NCBI GenBank assembly: GCA_944990035.1
Contig: CALYLX010000075.1
Span: 1 to 64,000, forward strand
DNA from: Clitopilus passeckerianus
Lineage: Eukaryota; Basidiomycota; Agaricomycetes; Agaricales; Entolomataceae
Reading direction: 5' to 3'
Length of the DNA stretch: 64,000 bases
Numbering within the stretch: the stretch's first letter is position 1; each line of letters starts with the position of its first letter. The notes under the pieces were generated by a model that saw only the letters and a program-made list of their open reading frames with translations, was not told the origin of the DNA and did no database searches. The position numbers and the translations under genes are program-made. Below are positions 23,846-36,794 of the stretch, piece by piece.

Positions 23846-25865
23846 GTGGAATCGTTCAGTAGGGTTCTAAATCGATCGGAGGTATAGAGGTCGTCCCTTT
23901 TCCTAAACTTCTACTTATATTGCAGGCCTACCGGATTACCAAAACCTTGTCCTCGACTTCTATTTTCACATCCTAGCGGCAGAGGAGTCACCGAGAGGAC
24001 TATTCACTACAACAACTGAGCTATGTCCCGTCAAAATGGGGTGGTCATTTCAGAAACGGTTTAGCCTTAGGCAGAACGGACACTGAAAAGGACGTTAGCG
24101 CCAGCGAATTCGACGGATATCTGGAAATGGCGACGGCGTTCTCACCAGGAAGTGGCAGGCCATCCAGAAATTGTCTCAAGATCGGTGTCCTCTCCCGGAC
24201 CGGTAACGCAGACGATCGATTGTCCAACGGGACTTCAGGAACTCACGGCAACAGGATGATGCTAGGCCAGTCGCAGCAGAATAAGTGCCGAAAGTATACA
24301 TCCACTTTATGACGAAATCTACTCCAGAACGCATTTGATGGACTTGAGTACGCTTTGGTGGGAAAAGTATGCGTGAGTCATGGGTCAATTATGATTCGAC
24401 CGGCTCACCCAGGAGGCTGCGAAATAATCATTGAACTCAGTGTCAATCTACTTCACAGTTCCTCGAGCTGACAGACGGAATTTAGCATCCCCACTAGGTC
24501 CATAAGCCCTAGAGAAGGACAGAGCTATTGAACAGACTCCAGCTGCGGGAGGTCCAACGCCTGGACTAGCCAGTGGCCCGAAATCTGAACGTGGCCAGAT
24601 CCGTTCAGTCAATCGATGGAGATATTCCGTACGTTCCTCCGTTCCTACCGCCATAATTGCAGCAAACCCAGCTTTTGGATCCCTGAGAGCTCAGGGTTCT
24701 CAACACTTGGTATGATGCCGACAGTAATATTTTTAGGCATTAGACTACCCAATTCTCACCTTAGCCACGAGCGTTTGATCCAATGTATTGAACCATCCCG
24801 ACGAAAAGAGTCATTATGTGCTCTTTAATCGCTTAAGATACAGCCGGTCGCCGAGGTTGAAGGAAAATGGACACTGTTTCGGGTCAATTCCAACAGCAAC
24901 GGTTGAGCGGCGACAGAGTGTTTTGATAAGAGCAGAGTGAGAGCCAAACTACGGCTCATGTATCATGTCCCAGTTGCCATGTCAGTCAGTCTAAATGCCC
25001 TCCAGGGTTGGCGAGCGCTTCTAGTTCCCGAAGCGCACAGTCTCTGGGAGACAAGAGACCCTCAATGTCATCATTTACGGGTTGCATAGATCATTAAGAG
25101 GTTCAATAGCTTGATCGGGATGAGAAGCGCCTATAGTCTATCGATTGGCGCCTACATGTCACCACAAGGATTGAGGTGAGTCACCGAACGTCATTCCTGA
25201 GGACAGGGTGTCTGGGCCGCAGCCGTGAGCTCTAGACCAAAGATAACCAGGCTCTAAGATCAGGCCTTGTCGAGTTAGGGTCCCGACATGTATGAGTATT
25301 GTGCTGGGAAGTAACGTGTCGCGGAGAACAGCAAGCAGAAAGCCTTTGTTCTCAACCCTACTTACTCCAAGCCATCACCAGATAGGAATGGAAAGTCGCC
25401 ATTCCGGTCAAATCCTGAGCGGGTTGCATGCCTGTCCTTCCAGTCCTTTGTGAAGCCGGACGCGGATTAGTACGGCTGGAGCCTGGAGGAAACCATAAGC
25501 GGCTGATTACTGTTATCTCCGTTCGCGAAGTTGTTTGCCTCAGGCTGCGCTGGTTGTCTGGGGAATGTCCGGGCCCTCAAACCTGTTAACGTTCTGGCTT
25601 AGACATTAAACTTGGCATGGATCTTGAAGGCCCTAAAACAATGGATACGGCTCGTACGTGAGGAGGGTAAAGCCGCTGAGCATACGGGAATGAGGATCAA
25701 GACGCCTTATCTAAATCGGCAGCTGAAAGGCTAGTAACGGTGACTTGAGAAGCCTTGTGAACATTCTCCTATTTGACTTCCAGCGCAAGCTGTAGCCATT
25801 TTCTACGCTGCATACATACATCCCTGAAAGATGCCCATCCGTATTGGAGTCCTTCCATGTATTGT
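23846..25865. other. Two-kilobase region without a recognisable gene
   Basis: Frames on both strands are short and of shifting composition. I see no domain, terminal repeat or poly-A tail of an element. It may be decayed accessory DNA or long regulatory sequence. Confidence 0.35.
23914..23919 (-). promoter_or_regulatory. TATA-like box of dsRBD gene copy A
   Basis: TATAAG on the minus strand, about 70 nt before the ATG at 23845. The second dsRBD gene has the same hexamer at a similar distance. Confidence 0.35.
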
Positions 25866-27806
25866 CTAATTTTCATAGCGAAATTTAACCTTGAATCCTT
25901 TTTCCCGAGCCATCTGCTCAATACCCTCCTTCCTGCTTGAGGCCGTTTTCTGTTTCCGATCCACCTCCTTCACGAATGTCGCGTGGATTGATGACCAGCC
26001 AACATCTATTTCTTCAATCTCGGAGAAGGCATCAAACCCGTCTTCCGTGTTGATGTCTTTGCCGCGTACATAGAACGTTAGCACGGCCTTCTGCTCCGTC
26101 GAGGTCGGGGTCCAAGACAAGACGTTTCGAGTCAACACACGGCCCCTGAGCTCCAGCTTCGTCAAGTTGATCATTTTCGGCAGAAGTAGGTCGAATATGG
26201 ACTCCTCTCCTCCCTCTGAGTCGACTTGAATGAAAGCGGGGTCACAGTCGAGGATGCGAATAACTTTTGCCGTAGGCGTTATGGTGGCGAGGAATGTTGA
26301 CATTTCGTCGGGGGAAATGCCATCTATTTTCTCTAATATGAGCGTATGCAGCCGGGAAGGTTTGTCGGGACACGACATGAAATGCTCAAGTTGTCGAAGA
26401 GAGAGTCTCTCGTTATCGATTGCCATTACTTCTAGTTGGTATTGAGGTGTCTTTGCTAAAAGTGAGCTGGCTTTCCTTCTGGCCATATCGTATACTCACC
26501 TTCGAGGAAGCGCTAGCGTCCCTGTAAAACACGAAATATACATGAACACCTCGGTTGCGACCTCAATTGACATCAGAGACAACCAACTTTGCGTAGGCTG
26601 ATTTAGACTTCCCTTTGCCGCTCAACCAGAGTCGTCGTAGTTTTGGCATATCTGAGATAATATCCTGGACCTGCTGTACCGAAAGGAGCCAAGATACGCT
26701 TTGACCCTTCATACCGTAGGCGGTGCATCCAAAATCCTGGATTTTTCGTAATTTGGAGATATCTGCTTTAGCCCGCGTCAAGACAAACAAATTGATCGCT
26801 AGTTGGCGCAGATGTGGTGTATGCTTGAAGATGTCTGAAATGCCATGAACATAATACCGAGGACATTCCTCTACTTGGAAGTCTTTGAGATCAAACACCG
26901 TGATAAGAGGTCCCCATTCGGTGGAATGATTCTGAATTGCTCGCGCGAAGTTGTCGATGGGGTAGATGCGCACCCTGTTAAACTGGGATTCTCGCAAGAG
27001 TTTGTTGACTGGGTTGAAGAGCAGTTTGTTGTCCTTGCCCAGTCTCTCGAAAAAGACCTTTAGGATTGTGAGCCAAGATTTCTGGACAAGTGCCGCATCC
27101 AGGAGCTGGCGAGACATGGGAAGAAAACGTCCGATTGTTTGAAGAACTTCGGGTGGAAGAGACCGAGGACCTGGCTCGTCACGTTTGCAAGGTAGGACGC
27201 GTATGAAATACATCTCTGGGTATTGGCATTCGGGAGCACAATCGCGGGCCCGGGACCAGCTTCTTGAATGCCGGAAGTTGTTGCAATCCAATGAGAATGC
27301 TATCTCCATTGTGTGAGGATTCAACGTTGGGCAGTGTGAGGATGACAAAGGGATCTTGTCGTTGGCCAGTATTGCGATGGGCTGTCGCCGGGGGTCCCGT
27401 TTCATTCCACGAAACGGTTCGACAACACACCAGGAAGAATCCCTGTCGGTACAGAATTCAATACCAAGGGTAACTGGGCAAAGTCTGAGTTGGTCTCCAT
27501 CCCGATTGTTTGAGGTGGACCTGATACTGTTGGCGTTAACGGACTACGATCATCAATAAGCCATGATACCCAGCAACTGGGAAAGTTGGAAGGGCGTACA
27601 CTGAATGACGGCCTAACCCTCGACATGTTTGGTAGGGCAGATATGCCGGGACGTTCAACCAGGACGAGCATGAGTTGGATCCCGGCGTATGTGCGCCATA
27701 GTCCTGCATCCAGGACCACTGATATGGTCAAGTTGTTGAAAACGTTGCTCTGGGGTGCGACGGTGCTCAACCAAACCGCATCCTTCGGCGGCGCCTGTAG
27801 AGCCAT
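25866..27806 (-). CDS. F-box-like family protein, copy 1
   Basis: One of a local family that probably serves as SCF-type substrate receptors. The N-terminal exon at 27806 holds WLSTVAP...TISVVLDAGLWRTYAGIQLM, which matches copy 3 (WLSVDYW...ATVAIIPEAGLERQYAGIRL). The F-box-like stretch is RSLPPEVLQTIGRFLPMSRQ LLDAALVQKSWLTI (broken here for length). It is followed by ECPRYYVHGISDIFKHTPHL and INLFVLTRAKADISKLRKIQ. Small introns at about 26555-26490 lead to TPQYQLEVMAIDNERLSLRQ, then a leucine-rich-like tail with LLPKMINLTKLELRGRVLTR and the stop at 25866. The splicing between about 27400 and 27550 is not resolved. Copies 2 and 3 lie about 7-12 kb away in the opposite orientation. Confidence 0.65.
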
Positions 27807-29250
27807 TGCGCCAGTAGGATGAACCAGGTGAAGATGGCTGGTGTAGAGTGAAAGGTTTAGCTATTGTCTTTTCGCTTACGTCAGTCCCATCGGCCGATGG
27901 CGCATCGCTAGATCTGGCAAGATAGTTCTTTGTCCGGGATATTGTTTTGAAGGTCTCTGGCTATTACATTGGCCCTTCAGCCTTCCCCTAGAAGGATGAC
28001 GGCGCCATCGAGTCACAACCCTCCTCAGGCTAGGGGTGGCCGAGCGGGCGCCCAGTATATAAGGCTCCAGGGAAGCAGTTCTTTCTCACCCGGAGCATAT
28101 CCTTGTATGTTTTCAAGACTTGTATACATCGTGACTTCTGATTCATACAGGGTCAGGGGCCGATGGAAAGGTGGGCCGGCGGCGATAGGGCATGAATGAA
28201 TTCTACGAGTACCTTCTCCCAAGTCAGGTCAATCATGGATGGACGGCTGTCGATTGAAAGGCGTGTATTTAGGTGCGGTACGCGGTACTTACGCGAGGCA
28301 CATTGAATGTGATTGATCCTGTCGAGGTTACCAGTGTCACGCAGTCGAAGTTGACTGAACAAGATCAAGAATAGCACAAGAGATCGATATCGACGCCGAC
28401 CGTGATGCAACTCATTAGAAGAGCCGCTATGACCGTCGAGAGTTCTTATGAACATATCCTCAAGATTGATCAAGACGATCCAAGTAGCCGGTTATCATCT
28501 GTATCAGCACATATGTGGCTGGCAGGCGTCTGTTTCGAATAGATTTCCGGTCCGTTTACGGGCACGAATAGCACGGGTTCAATTGAGATTGGCAAAATTT
28601 AGGCTTTATTTACCTAGAAGAGAAGAACTGCCACCGCCAAACCAGGGCTGAGGGAACGGCAGATCGAGAAGACGGCAGAAAACGTCAGTGTGATATGGAG
28701 TTGCTGCGTTGATTTCCTGAAATGGTATCGCGTCGAAGGACCAGCAACTGCAGATCCCCTATTACAGTTTACTCTACCCGTTCCTTCTTCTACGTCGTCC
28801 CTTTACCTCTCCACGTCGTCTTCCTATGCCTCCTCACTGCGAAATAACATGCACTACTCGTTCTCCCTCCCCCAGTCCATGCCCCAAACCACGCACAGCC
28901 TTATCGGCGGAGTCCTAAAGTTTTCGTTGAGGTAAACAACAGGCTACTCGGGTCCATAATTGCAGTGCCGTGGGAAATAACCCACACACCTACACCTCAC
29001 CCTAACCACCGACTTGGGTACACACGTTCGCGTCCCGTCGTCCAAACAGTGTCCGAGGCGTCGTCTTACGTTTTAATTCAGCGCCCGGTTATCTCTTCAT
29101 ATCGAGGACATATCGCTGGACGGTACAGATACCTGCTAAGGAAAGCTTGATTATCAAGCAGCCACTCTTGACGAAGTGTCGAGGCAGAAGAAGAAAGGGA
29201 CGCCACACTTTGGTCAGACGGGCGTCTTTTGGCACCACTAGTCTAGGCGA
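27807..29250. other. Intergenic region between divergent genes
   Basis: No gene is supported. A good TATATAAGG lies at 28056-28064 on the plus strand, but no convincing reading frame follows it. Pyrimidine-rich DNA at about 28770-28880 may be the promoter or leader of the gene that starts at 29251. Confidence 0.35.
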
Positions 29251-32200
29251 ATGGAACTCGCTACGCTGCCAAGGAGGAGTCCTAGGTTCCCTCATTCACC
29301 CAATGCATCTAGCACATCGTCATCGTCGCATGCTGTCGCCGCAGGTGTCTCCGCAAACGCCACTGCTGTTGCAAGCTCGAGTTCGGGCTTGAGGCAAAGT
29401 TACTCTCACCATCATACATCGGTACATCACCAGGAGGTGCAGCAAGAAGAACCAGCAGCTGAGGCCGTAGCAACAGCGCCCACAATACCATCTAATAGGA
29501 AACGACCTCGACTCACCTTGGATCTACCCAGCACTCCCAAAACTCCTACGGGCCTCAGCCCACGAGATATCAGGGCTCTCAAGCGCCGAAAACTTCTTCA
29601 TCCAGGCTCACCTACCCCTCTGCACCCCTTCACCCACCGCAACAACGAACGGCAATGCCATTACCGGCCCATCGAATTCTACCCCGACGTCCTCACCCCT
29701 CACTTCCCCCACATCTGCGATACCCACACTGAGATCCTCAACGCCACCGGCGCCACCTTCCATGCCTCCCCTCATTCAACCTACTTCAGCGCATGCTGTC
29801 AGGCCAGAGCGAAGGAAGAAGCTTGGTTTTGAGAGCAGCCCTCTGAGCCGGAATAGCACCACGCCTACGACTCCGACCACACCTTCGTCGCCTCTGGCTG
29901 CACCTGCAAGCAGGCATGGATATGCACTTCGCTCTGCCCCTGCTCAGATCCTCGAACCTTTACCAATGGAGGGCATCAAGGGTAAAGGGAAGGCAACAGA
30001 CGTAAAACCTACCACAACTGGCGGAAAACGTCGGAGAAAGGAGAACTCGGCTACTCTTGCTAACGCTGTATGTTTTCCCCCTTCCTATGTACTTATTCCA
30101 ACCAAAAGCTGACTATATGCTATCAATAGCCACTCGCAAAACGCCTTCGCTCTAATTCAACACCTGCCTCGCTCACCACCCTATCTGTGGCCACCTCGCT
30201 GACGCGGTCAAGGAGAGGAGTCCCCCGCCCACATGCGTCACCACCTTCATCATCCCTTACCAATGAGAAGGGGAAAGCCAAAGCGGTTGAACCCGCACCT
30301 TTACAGCCTATCTCGGAGGACTCTCTCGCACCACCGCCCGCAAAACGACCATATATGAGGGCACTACGAAGCAATTCGACAGTGCCTGCAGACCTGAATT
30401 TGGCCCCGCCTCCTACCCATAGACGGACTAGATCGCGTGGTTCAGTGAATGAGGATGAAACTGGAGGGGTTGGGGCGAAGTCGAGGTCAACACCACCAAC
30501 ACCAACCAAGGGAAGAGGCCGCGGCCGAGGTGGGAGGGCGAGAGGCGGTGCTGGAAGAGGAAGAGGGAGGAAGAGGGTTGACATTATTGAGGCGTCGCCT
30601 AAGGGTTCAGATGAAGACAGGCGAATGGAGGAGGATGTCCCAGAGATGGTTTTGGACGAGACATCGTCAACACCATTGGCACATGCATCACTACAGTCGC
30701 CAAAGGAACCAGCACCATCACCGTCGCAAACTCCGTCGTCAGTGCCTTCAAGACCGCATACACCTACTCCGACGTCAACGCCTTTTGCGGATAATGTCCC
30801 AATATGGCCTAATACCCCGGAACCGAGAGTTGTAGTCACCGAGCAACGACAGGATACGCCTGAGCTCCAGCCCTCCCAAGCGACGCCAGTTGTCGTGGAA
30901 GTCTCTGCAGCACCAGCAGGTATCACCTGTCTCTCTAGTGAGGAGGTCTCGCCGTCAACTCCATCCCCATCGTCGTCAGTCTCAGACTCGTCTACTCTTG
31001 TCGAGCAATCGCCAGCGTCGATCGAGTTTACGGCTCCTGACGCTACAGCTCCGCTCGCGCCAACTGCTTCTCAACGGCCTCCCTTACGACTCCGTATTCC
31101 TGGCGATGATGCCGAGACGACTCAGCAAACCTGGGAAGCGTGCATGACCAATGCAAACCAACAGAAACAGCATGCTCAGCAGTTAAATGCTTCATCGTTC
31201 TCTCTCGAGCAAGCCCCAGTTTCTGGACCTTCGGGAGCTCAGACAATGCAAGATCCCAATCAAGTCCAAGCGCCCATGCTCGTGGATCCTGCACCTGTTT
31301 CTCAGGACATGGGTTACCAGCAGCAGCCGCAGCCCGGGTATCCGCAGGATCCTGCGTTCCAGCAGATGTCGGCGGAAGATCAGGTGGCCTATGACCAGGT
31401 GTATCAGCAGCAACTCGCTCAGCAACAGCAACAGATGGCTCAGCAGCAGCAGATGCAGCAACAGCAAGTACAGCAAGTACAAAGACGACAAACTGCGCCT
31501 GGCCTGTGGGAGGTCGCTTGCAAGATCCGGGTTTGTGAATTGTGAGTATTTTTTCCCCCGACCAATTTTATTCTATGTTTGGCTATCTTGGCCATCATTG
31601 AGGACATGCAGAATCTGTTCGCTATATGCGCCCGCGTAGCCCGTAATGTGTTTGCTTTTCTGGACTGCCATCCAATCTTTTTTCATTAAAATTTTATTCG
31701 AGACAAGTGTCGCTAATTTCATTCTCTTACAGGGAACGTCGCTATTCCTGGATCACCATCCGTGACCTCGTTAATCAGGAAGCAACAGAGTATGCAATGC
31801 GACATGGAATGCCCAGAAGTTGGTGGAGAGTGCCGCCTCCCCCGCCCCAACTCCACCCTCAATCACGCTGCGCTTCACCGTCCTCAATGCCCGCGAACTT
31901 ACCTTCCGTATCAGTACCCACCGATGATACCTCAGACGGCGCTCTCAGAGCCCCATCCACTACGCCTAATCCCCAAGAAGACGACGATGGCGAAGATTGG
32001 AGTGATTACGAGAGCGAGTTCAGCGACGCCGAAAGCGACGGCAAGATCAGCAGAGAGAGCTCTAACGGAAACTCACCCGTGGACTCTGCTATCGAAGCTG
32101 CTGTCGAGAAATCCGTTTCACCGTCGAACTCACCTAGACGGAAGAAGAGGAAGCCAGCTGCCACCACTCCATCTGCTGACGTAGCTCCCAGCAGTGCTAC

Positions 32201-34016
32201 GACCGATGTTCCCAACACCCCTACTCCTGCTCCCATCCCATTCAACTTTTCCGCGGCGAGCGACGATGCTGCGAAGAAACGCCGTCGTTCTTGGCCAGGA
32301 GAATATGGGTATAACGACGAGGACGTTGACATGGATGATGATGACGACGACAGCGACGATGATGAAGAGGACGAAGATGCTGATGCGGAGGGAGAGATCG
32401 ACCCTGATGCTTGGCATGACCCCAGCTTCCAAGTCGTTGCCCAACCTGTGGATCTCGACATCGATGCTGATGATGCTGAGGACAGCGAGGACAAGGAAAA
32501 TGCCGCTGTACCTGCCAAGGATGCCCGGCAGGGACGGGAGGAGAAGACGAGGCGGATGAAGACGCCTGTTGTCGAAGTCGGAGGCACTATGTCGGCGTTC
32601 TACGTCCCTCCCATGCCACCTTCACCACCCATGACTACCACGTCGCTTCCTTCACCTCCACCTCAGCAACACCAGGAACTTGGCCCAGGCCTAGACGTGC
32701 TCATAGGCGGCGGGGACCAGGATGTGGAGATGGGAACACCTCGACAGGACAGTGGAGACATGGGATCCTTCGCCTCTTTGGCCGAAGGCTCAGGTCTTTC
32801 ACCCACATCACCCTCGTCCCCAGCACAGTACGGCTCACCGACGTACGAGGCTAATGCATCTGGCCTGGAGAATGGCTCCGCCGACATGTACTCACAAACC
32901 TCGCCTGCAATGTCGCCCGCAACATTCATCCCTGGTATGAACATGATGTACGAATCGACTTTGCCTGTCCCTGCCCCTAGATTGGCGACGATCAGGGTGC
33001 ACGCTTTGCGAAGTGCAGAGGTGGGGAGGGTTGTCGTTGGCAAGGGAACACCTGTCGACAGGAGGAGGGTCATGGAGTGGGCGAACGCTGGGAGTCCTGT
33101 GAGGGAGTTCATGGGCACAGATCGAGACGAGAGGCTGGATTTTTTTCGACGTGGGGTGGTGAGCGATGAAGAAGGAAGGAAAAACGTCGGGAGTTCGTCA
33201 GATCCAGGGACGGGGTTTGTCAATAACATGACGGCACCCATATCGGCTGCAACAGATTCAAATATTTCTCCTACGAGCCAGCCTCAGCAAGCGCTTTTTA
33301 TGGAGGATCCAGGGATGTGGGATGCCTTTCTTGAGACTTTGAAGACGAACGGGGATTCTGTTGACATGCGTGGCGATAACATAGCTGCTTCGTCGCCTGG
33401 TATGATGACGTCCAGCCTACGGTCTGAGCCAGAACGAGCATTCGAGCCCGCCCCTCCACCCCTCCCACCCTCTCCTCTTACTCCCCTTTCTACACCACCG
33501 ACTTCACCCCTCTCCACCACACCCCTTAGTTCTGCTGCACTCCTCGGCCTCTCGAATGGTGATGCAAACATTTATTATGGTGACAGCTCCTCCAGTTCAT
33601 CTTCCAGTGGCCCGAGTTATAACGGAATGCCCATGGGTGCTCCAGGTATGGGCATCAACTCGGCCGCCGCTGCCGCCGCTGATTTTGGGATCGGGATGTT
33701 TGGAATGGGTTTCAACGTGGGTGTTGGAGTAGGAGTGGGGATTGGTCTTGCCGTCGGTGCCGCAGGTGTTGCCTCTGGGATGGTCAATATCCCCCCGCCT
33801 ACCCACGTTCCAACTTCCCCGACTACACCCTCCCCTATGGGCGGTTGGGTTCCTCCACCTCCGGCGTCGACAGGGACTGGAGAGTATGACCACGTCCAAC
33901 TACAGCAAGGTGCCTTCGGAATGCAGGTTCCCGGAGATGTCTTTGGCGAACACCCCGGTTCATACGGAGGCTTTGGAGTGGGCGGGTCGAGTACATTGAG
34001 CTTTGCTCTGGGTTAA
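29251..34016 (+). CDS. Large low-complexity protein, probable nuclear regulator
   Basis: Exons at about 29251-30067, 30130-31541 and 31733-34016 encode roughly 1,500 residues. The N-terminus is Ser/Pro-rich with basic clusters (SNRKRPRLTLDLPSTPKTPT, IRALKRRKLL, KRRRKENSA) and an RG-rich patch (GRGRGRGGRARGGAGRGRGR). A Gln tract (QQLAQQQQQMAQQQQMQQQQ) follows. Next comes a conserved-looking core split by the 191-nt intron: TAPGLWEVACKIRVCELERR then YSWITIRDLVNQEATEYAMR HGMPRSWW. After it come a long Asp/Glu tract (DEDVDMDDDDDDSDDDEEDE), the motif VGKGTPVDRRRVMEW and a Gly/Ala-rich hydrophobic stretch near the end. Composition points to the nucleus and transcription; that is inference. One extra C in the CCCC run at 29625-29628 shifts the frame within exon 1. 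Confidence 0.7.
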
Positions 34017-34942
34017 GGGCCGGAGATGGACGGGCATCCCTAGGTTTCTTCCAAGGGGAGGGCAGCATTGGTGTCGTATTGGTGCAAGCATAGTAACAAG
34101 GGAGAGACGGGAAAGGACTCGCCATTCGGTCTCTCGGAATATATATCCCGCAGCCATATCGCACAGGATTGCAAATATTCAACACTCCATACGAACGACG
34201 AGATGTGGTGACAGATATCAGCCGATGCCGTGCATGGATGCGTACCTTACGAGGCCAAGGAACCGCTACCACCGCTTCGCCCATCGTTTTCAGTATTGTC
34301 AGGAACAGTCAATGTGGATTCCAAGGAACACATCCGGCGCATCTTCGTACTCCCACTAAAAATGGAATACCGGATGTTTTGTATCTCCCTTCCCATTCTT
34401 GGGTCTCCTATTTGGCAAACATCTGGATTTCCTCGGGTTCCCTTCGATGGATGGAGATTTTCGTTTTTGGATTCTTCAGGTGGAGATTGATATCGTACTG
34501 CGCGCTTGGTCCTTCTATATTCCTTCCTCTGCGGTCTTCTGATCTACCGTATTGGTATTTACATGTTTTTACATCTTCCTGATCCCTTATGTCGCTATCA
34601 TCGTCATTACTTGTTCCCTCCTAGATTTACCGTATGTTTCTCTTTCCTATCCCCGCTCTATCTAGTACTGTATATATATATCCTCTTTATTTCGTGTTTG
34701 TACATATACCTCCGGCTTGTTGTATGTATGCATTGTACTTTACTGATCAATGTAGAATTTTTCGGATAGCTTAGTCCTACATCATCGGCAATGCTAACAT
34801 GCTCGAGTGGGGCTACGAAATGGAGAATATCCTTCGTACGTGAATACGTGAAACAACATTGTGTACGGTGCTTGTATTCTGAGGCTTGGTTCAAGTAGCA
34901 TTAACCCGATCGAAGGCCGCCTCACCTTCCCCTCATCATCTC
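34017..34942. other. 3' flank and start of a tandem duplication unit
   Basis: No gene is supported up to about 34710. From about 34711 the DNA (ggcttg, then ATTGTACT, then CTGATCAATGTAGA and TTTTTCGGAT) matches 37411-37467. It marks the left end of the first unit of the tandem duplication described in the findings. Confidence 0.5.
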
Positions 34943-36760
34943 ATGGCTTTATCCAATGCCTCAGATAACCTAAAACGGCCGCTCTGGTTGAGCGTTGACT
35001 AGTGACTATCGAGAACGGGACTGCTTCTTTGAAGATGTCACTATCCGTATAATGGCCGGAGCCAGGTTGGAACGCCAATATGCCGGGGTACGACCCGTTT
35101 TGATGCAGATTGGTATAGGCTCGGACTAGTACAGCCTAACCCTGCTTTGAATTCCGAGCGTTACCCTGCAGCAGTACTGTCGGTGAGCACTTAACCGGGC
35201 CTCCATGTTGGAAACATCTTTTTGACGTCCCCCAGCAGCTCTACTAGGATTTCGAGCCCGTCCCTCGTGCGAACCAGGTCAAGTTCAAAACCATTCCTTA
35301 CCATCGTCCTTACAGTGGAGGTTTACCCTAAATGAGGACAGGTAGTGGGGGCGGACCGGGTGCAAGGTACCTCCTGCGATGTTAAGTCTCTCACAGATGC
35401 CTTTGTCAACGAATTAAAGGACGTTCCCTTACCAATTCCTCCTACATCACCCTGTTACATTGCAACGCTCTGTGACGAGTTGTATCGGTGGCCGAATACC
35501 AAAGACTCCGACCAGATCTCTGGGTTATTGGAACTTTCTTACGCTATATTTGTTCCCAACCCATGGTTAAGCCTCGGCGGGGCAGACGCACGAACCATGG
35601 TCGTTGTTATCCAGCGGAGAAGGAACCGCTCACCATACGAGTCCTCCCTCTCAACGACGATCGCCCCAGAACTTTTGCCTCCCTCCCTCTGAATATACTG
35701 GATCGAATCGGATACTTCCTTGAGAAATCGTATTACCTCCTTTGTGCCTCCCTCGTCCAGAAAGGATGGCTCACTATCATGACCGGCTACTTTAGGAGGC
35801 TTGGACGAGGTAGAGGAATGCCACATTATGCGAATCGACAATTTTACGCACTCAATGAAGTTCCACAGAGAAGATTGAGCGTTACTCGTCACCCAATTGT
35901 CCCGGTTGAAGCGTATTACGGAGTTTGCAGGCGATAGCTACGCCATGAGAGGGCAAGACGTATCTCGATTGGCACCTGTGCAGTGGATGCAGGAAATCAT
36001 TTACTCCTGGGGGAACCTTCGTTATTTAACGATGAGTGGCGTCGGGAGGAACCCCAATAAACCACCAAGCTCCAGGTACGCAACATCCTGGAATTCCATA
36101 ACTGGTCTTATTCTAACGCCTCTCATGTAGCGAATCCTCTTCGGTAGGTCGACCGCCCCATCTCTCTTGTTTGTACAGCACTAAGCTAATGCCAAACGGT
36201 AGATACCCGCGTACCAACTGGAACGTCTTACAATCGACAACGAACAACTTTCAAACCAACAACTTCATTACTTCCTCTCGTGCCCTGCTCAGGCTGCTCG
36301 ATTACGCCGACTAGACCTTACCTTGAGAATGTAGCAGGAATCGAACCGGCATCTATGGCTGAATTCCTACGGGCAGTGGCCTCTACCCTCGCTGGAGTGC
36401 GGCTAGTGAATTGTGACTCGATCGTGATGCAGAGTGGAGATCGGTTTCCTATCTCTATTCTGCCAGGACTGCTCCCCGAAATGAAGAATCTGTCACATCT
36501 TGATCTTCGGGGTCGGGTTCTTAATCGTGCAATTCTCGACTGGACCCCCAGCGTCTCGGATCGGGATTGGATGGAAGAAGATATGGGTCGATGTTGAACG
36601 AAGGTCCGGGAGGGAAGGAAGAAAACTTGGCAGATGACCTTTTGCTCAAGTCTCTGCTGGAGATTTCAAGGGAAAGAGTCTTTCTGCTAGAATTCGTTGG
36701 GCTATCAACAGAACGGCAATTACCAGATATACAGCTGTAGGATACTATCACAGAGAGTGC
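34943..36760 (+). pseudogene. F-box-like family, copy 2 (pseudogene)
   Basis: This matches copy 3 along its length but is broken many times. PLWLSVD runs into a TAG just where copy 3 reads SVDYWESK. A frameshift near 35570 separates YAIFVPNP from LTIRVLPLNDDRPRTFASLP. The F-box part SLPLNILDRIGYFLEKSYYL and SLVQKGWLTIMTGYFRRLGR is preserved. HREDWALL of copy 3 is HRED-stop-ALL here (TGG to TGA near 35877). About 60 codons between the stop and LSRLKRITEFAGDSYAMRGQ are deleted. Near 36560 a further deletion joins VSDRD to the IGWKKI region out of frame. No single lesion could be a sequencing slip, so I call it dead. Confidence 0.75.
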
Positions 36761-36794
36761 ATCCTACGTTATTTGCAATGGCGGGGCGCTTTGA

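Noticed and set aside
28056..28064. Strong TATATAAGG box
   Set aside because: Only a frame of about 30 codons follows and no intron model extends it, so it is left as an orphan box and not called a promoter.
28034..28110. GGTGGCCGAGCGGGCGCC resembling the D-arm of a tRNA-Leu or tRNA-Ser
   Set aside because: No matching acceptor stem or T-loop (GGTTCGAATCC-like) follows within the right distance.
30123..30926. Long minus-strand frame of 267 codons
   Set aside because: It is antisense to the Pro/Ser/Arg-rich exon of the large regulator; its Gly/Ser/Val-rich composition is the mirror of that coding bias.
32006..32587. Minus-strand Ser-rich frame of 193 codons
   Set aside because: It is the shadow of the Asp/Glu tract and Ser-rich parts on the plus strand.
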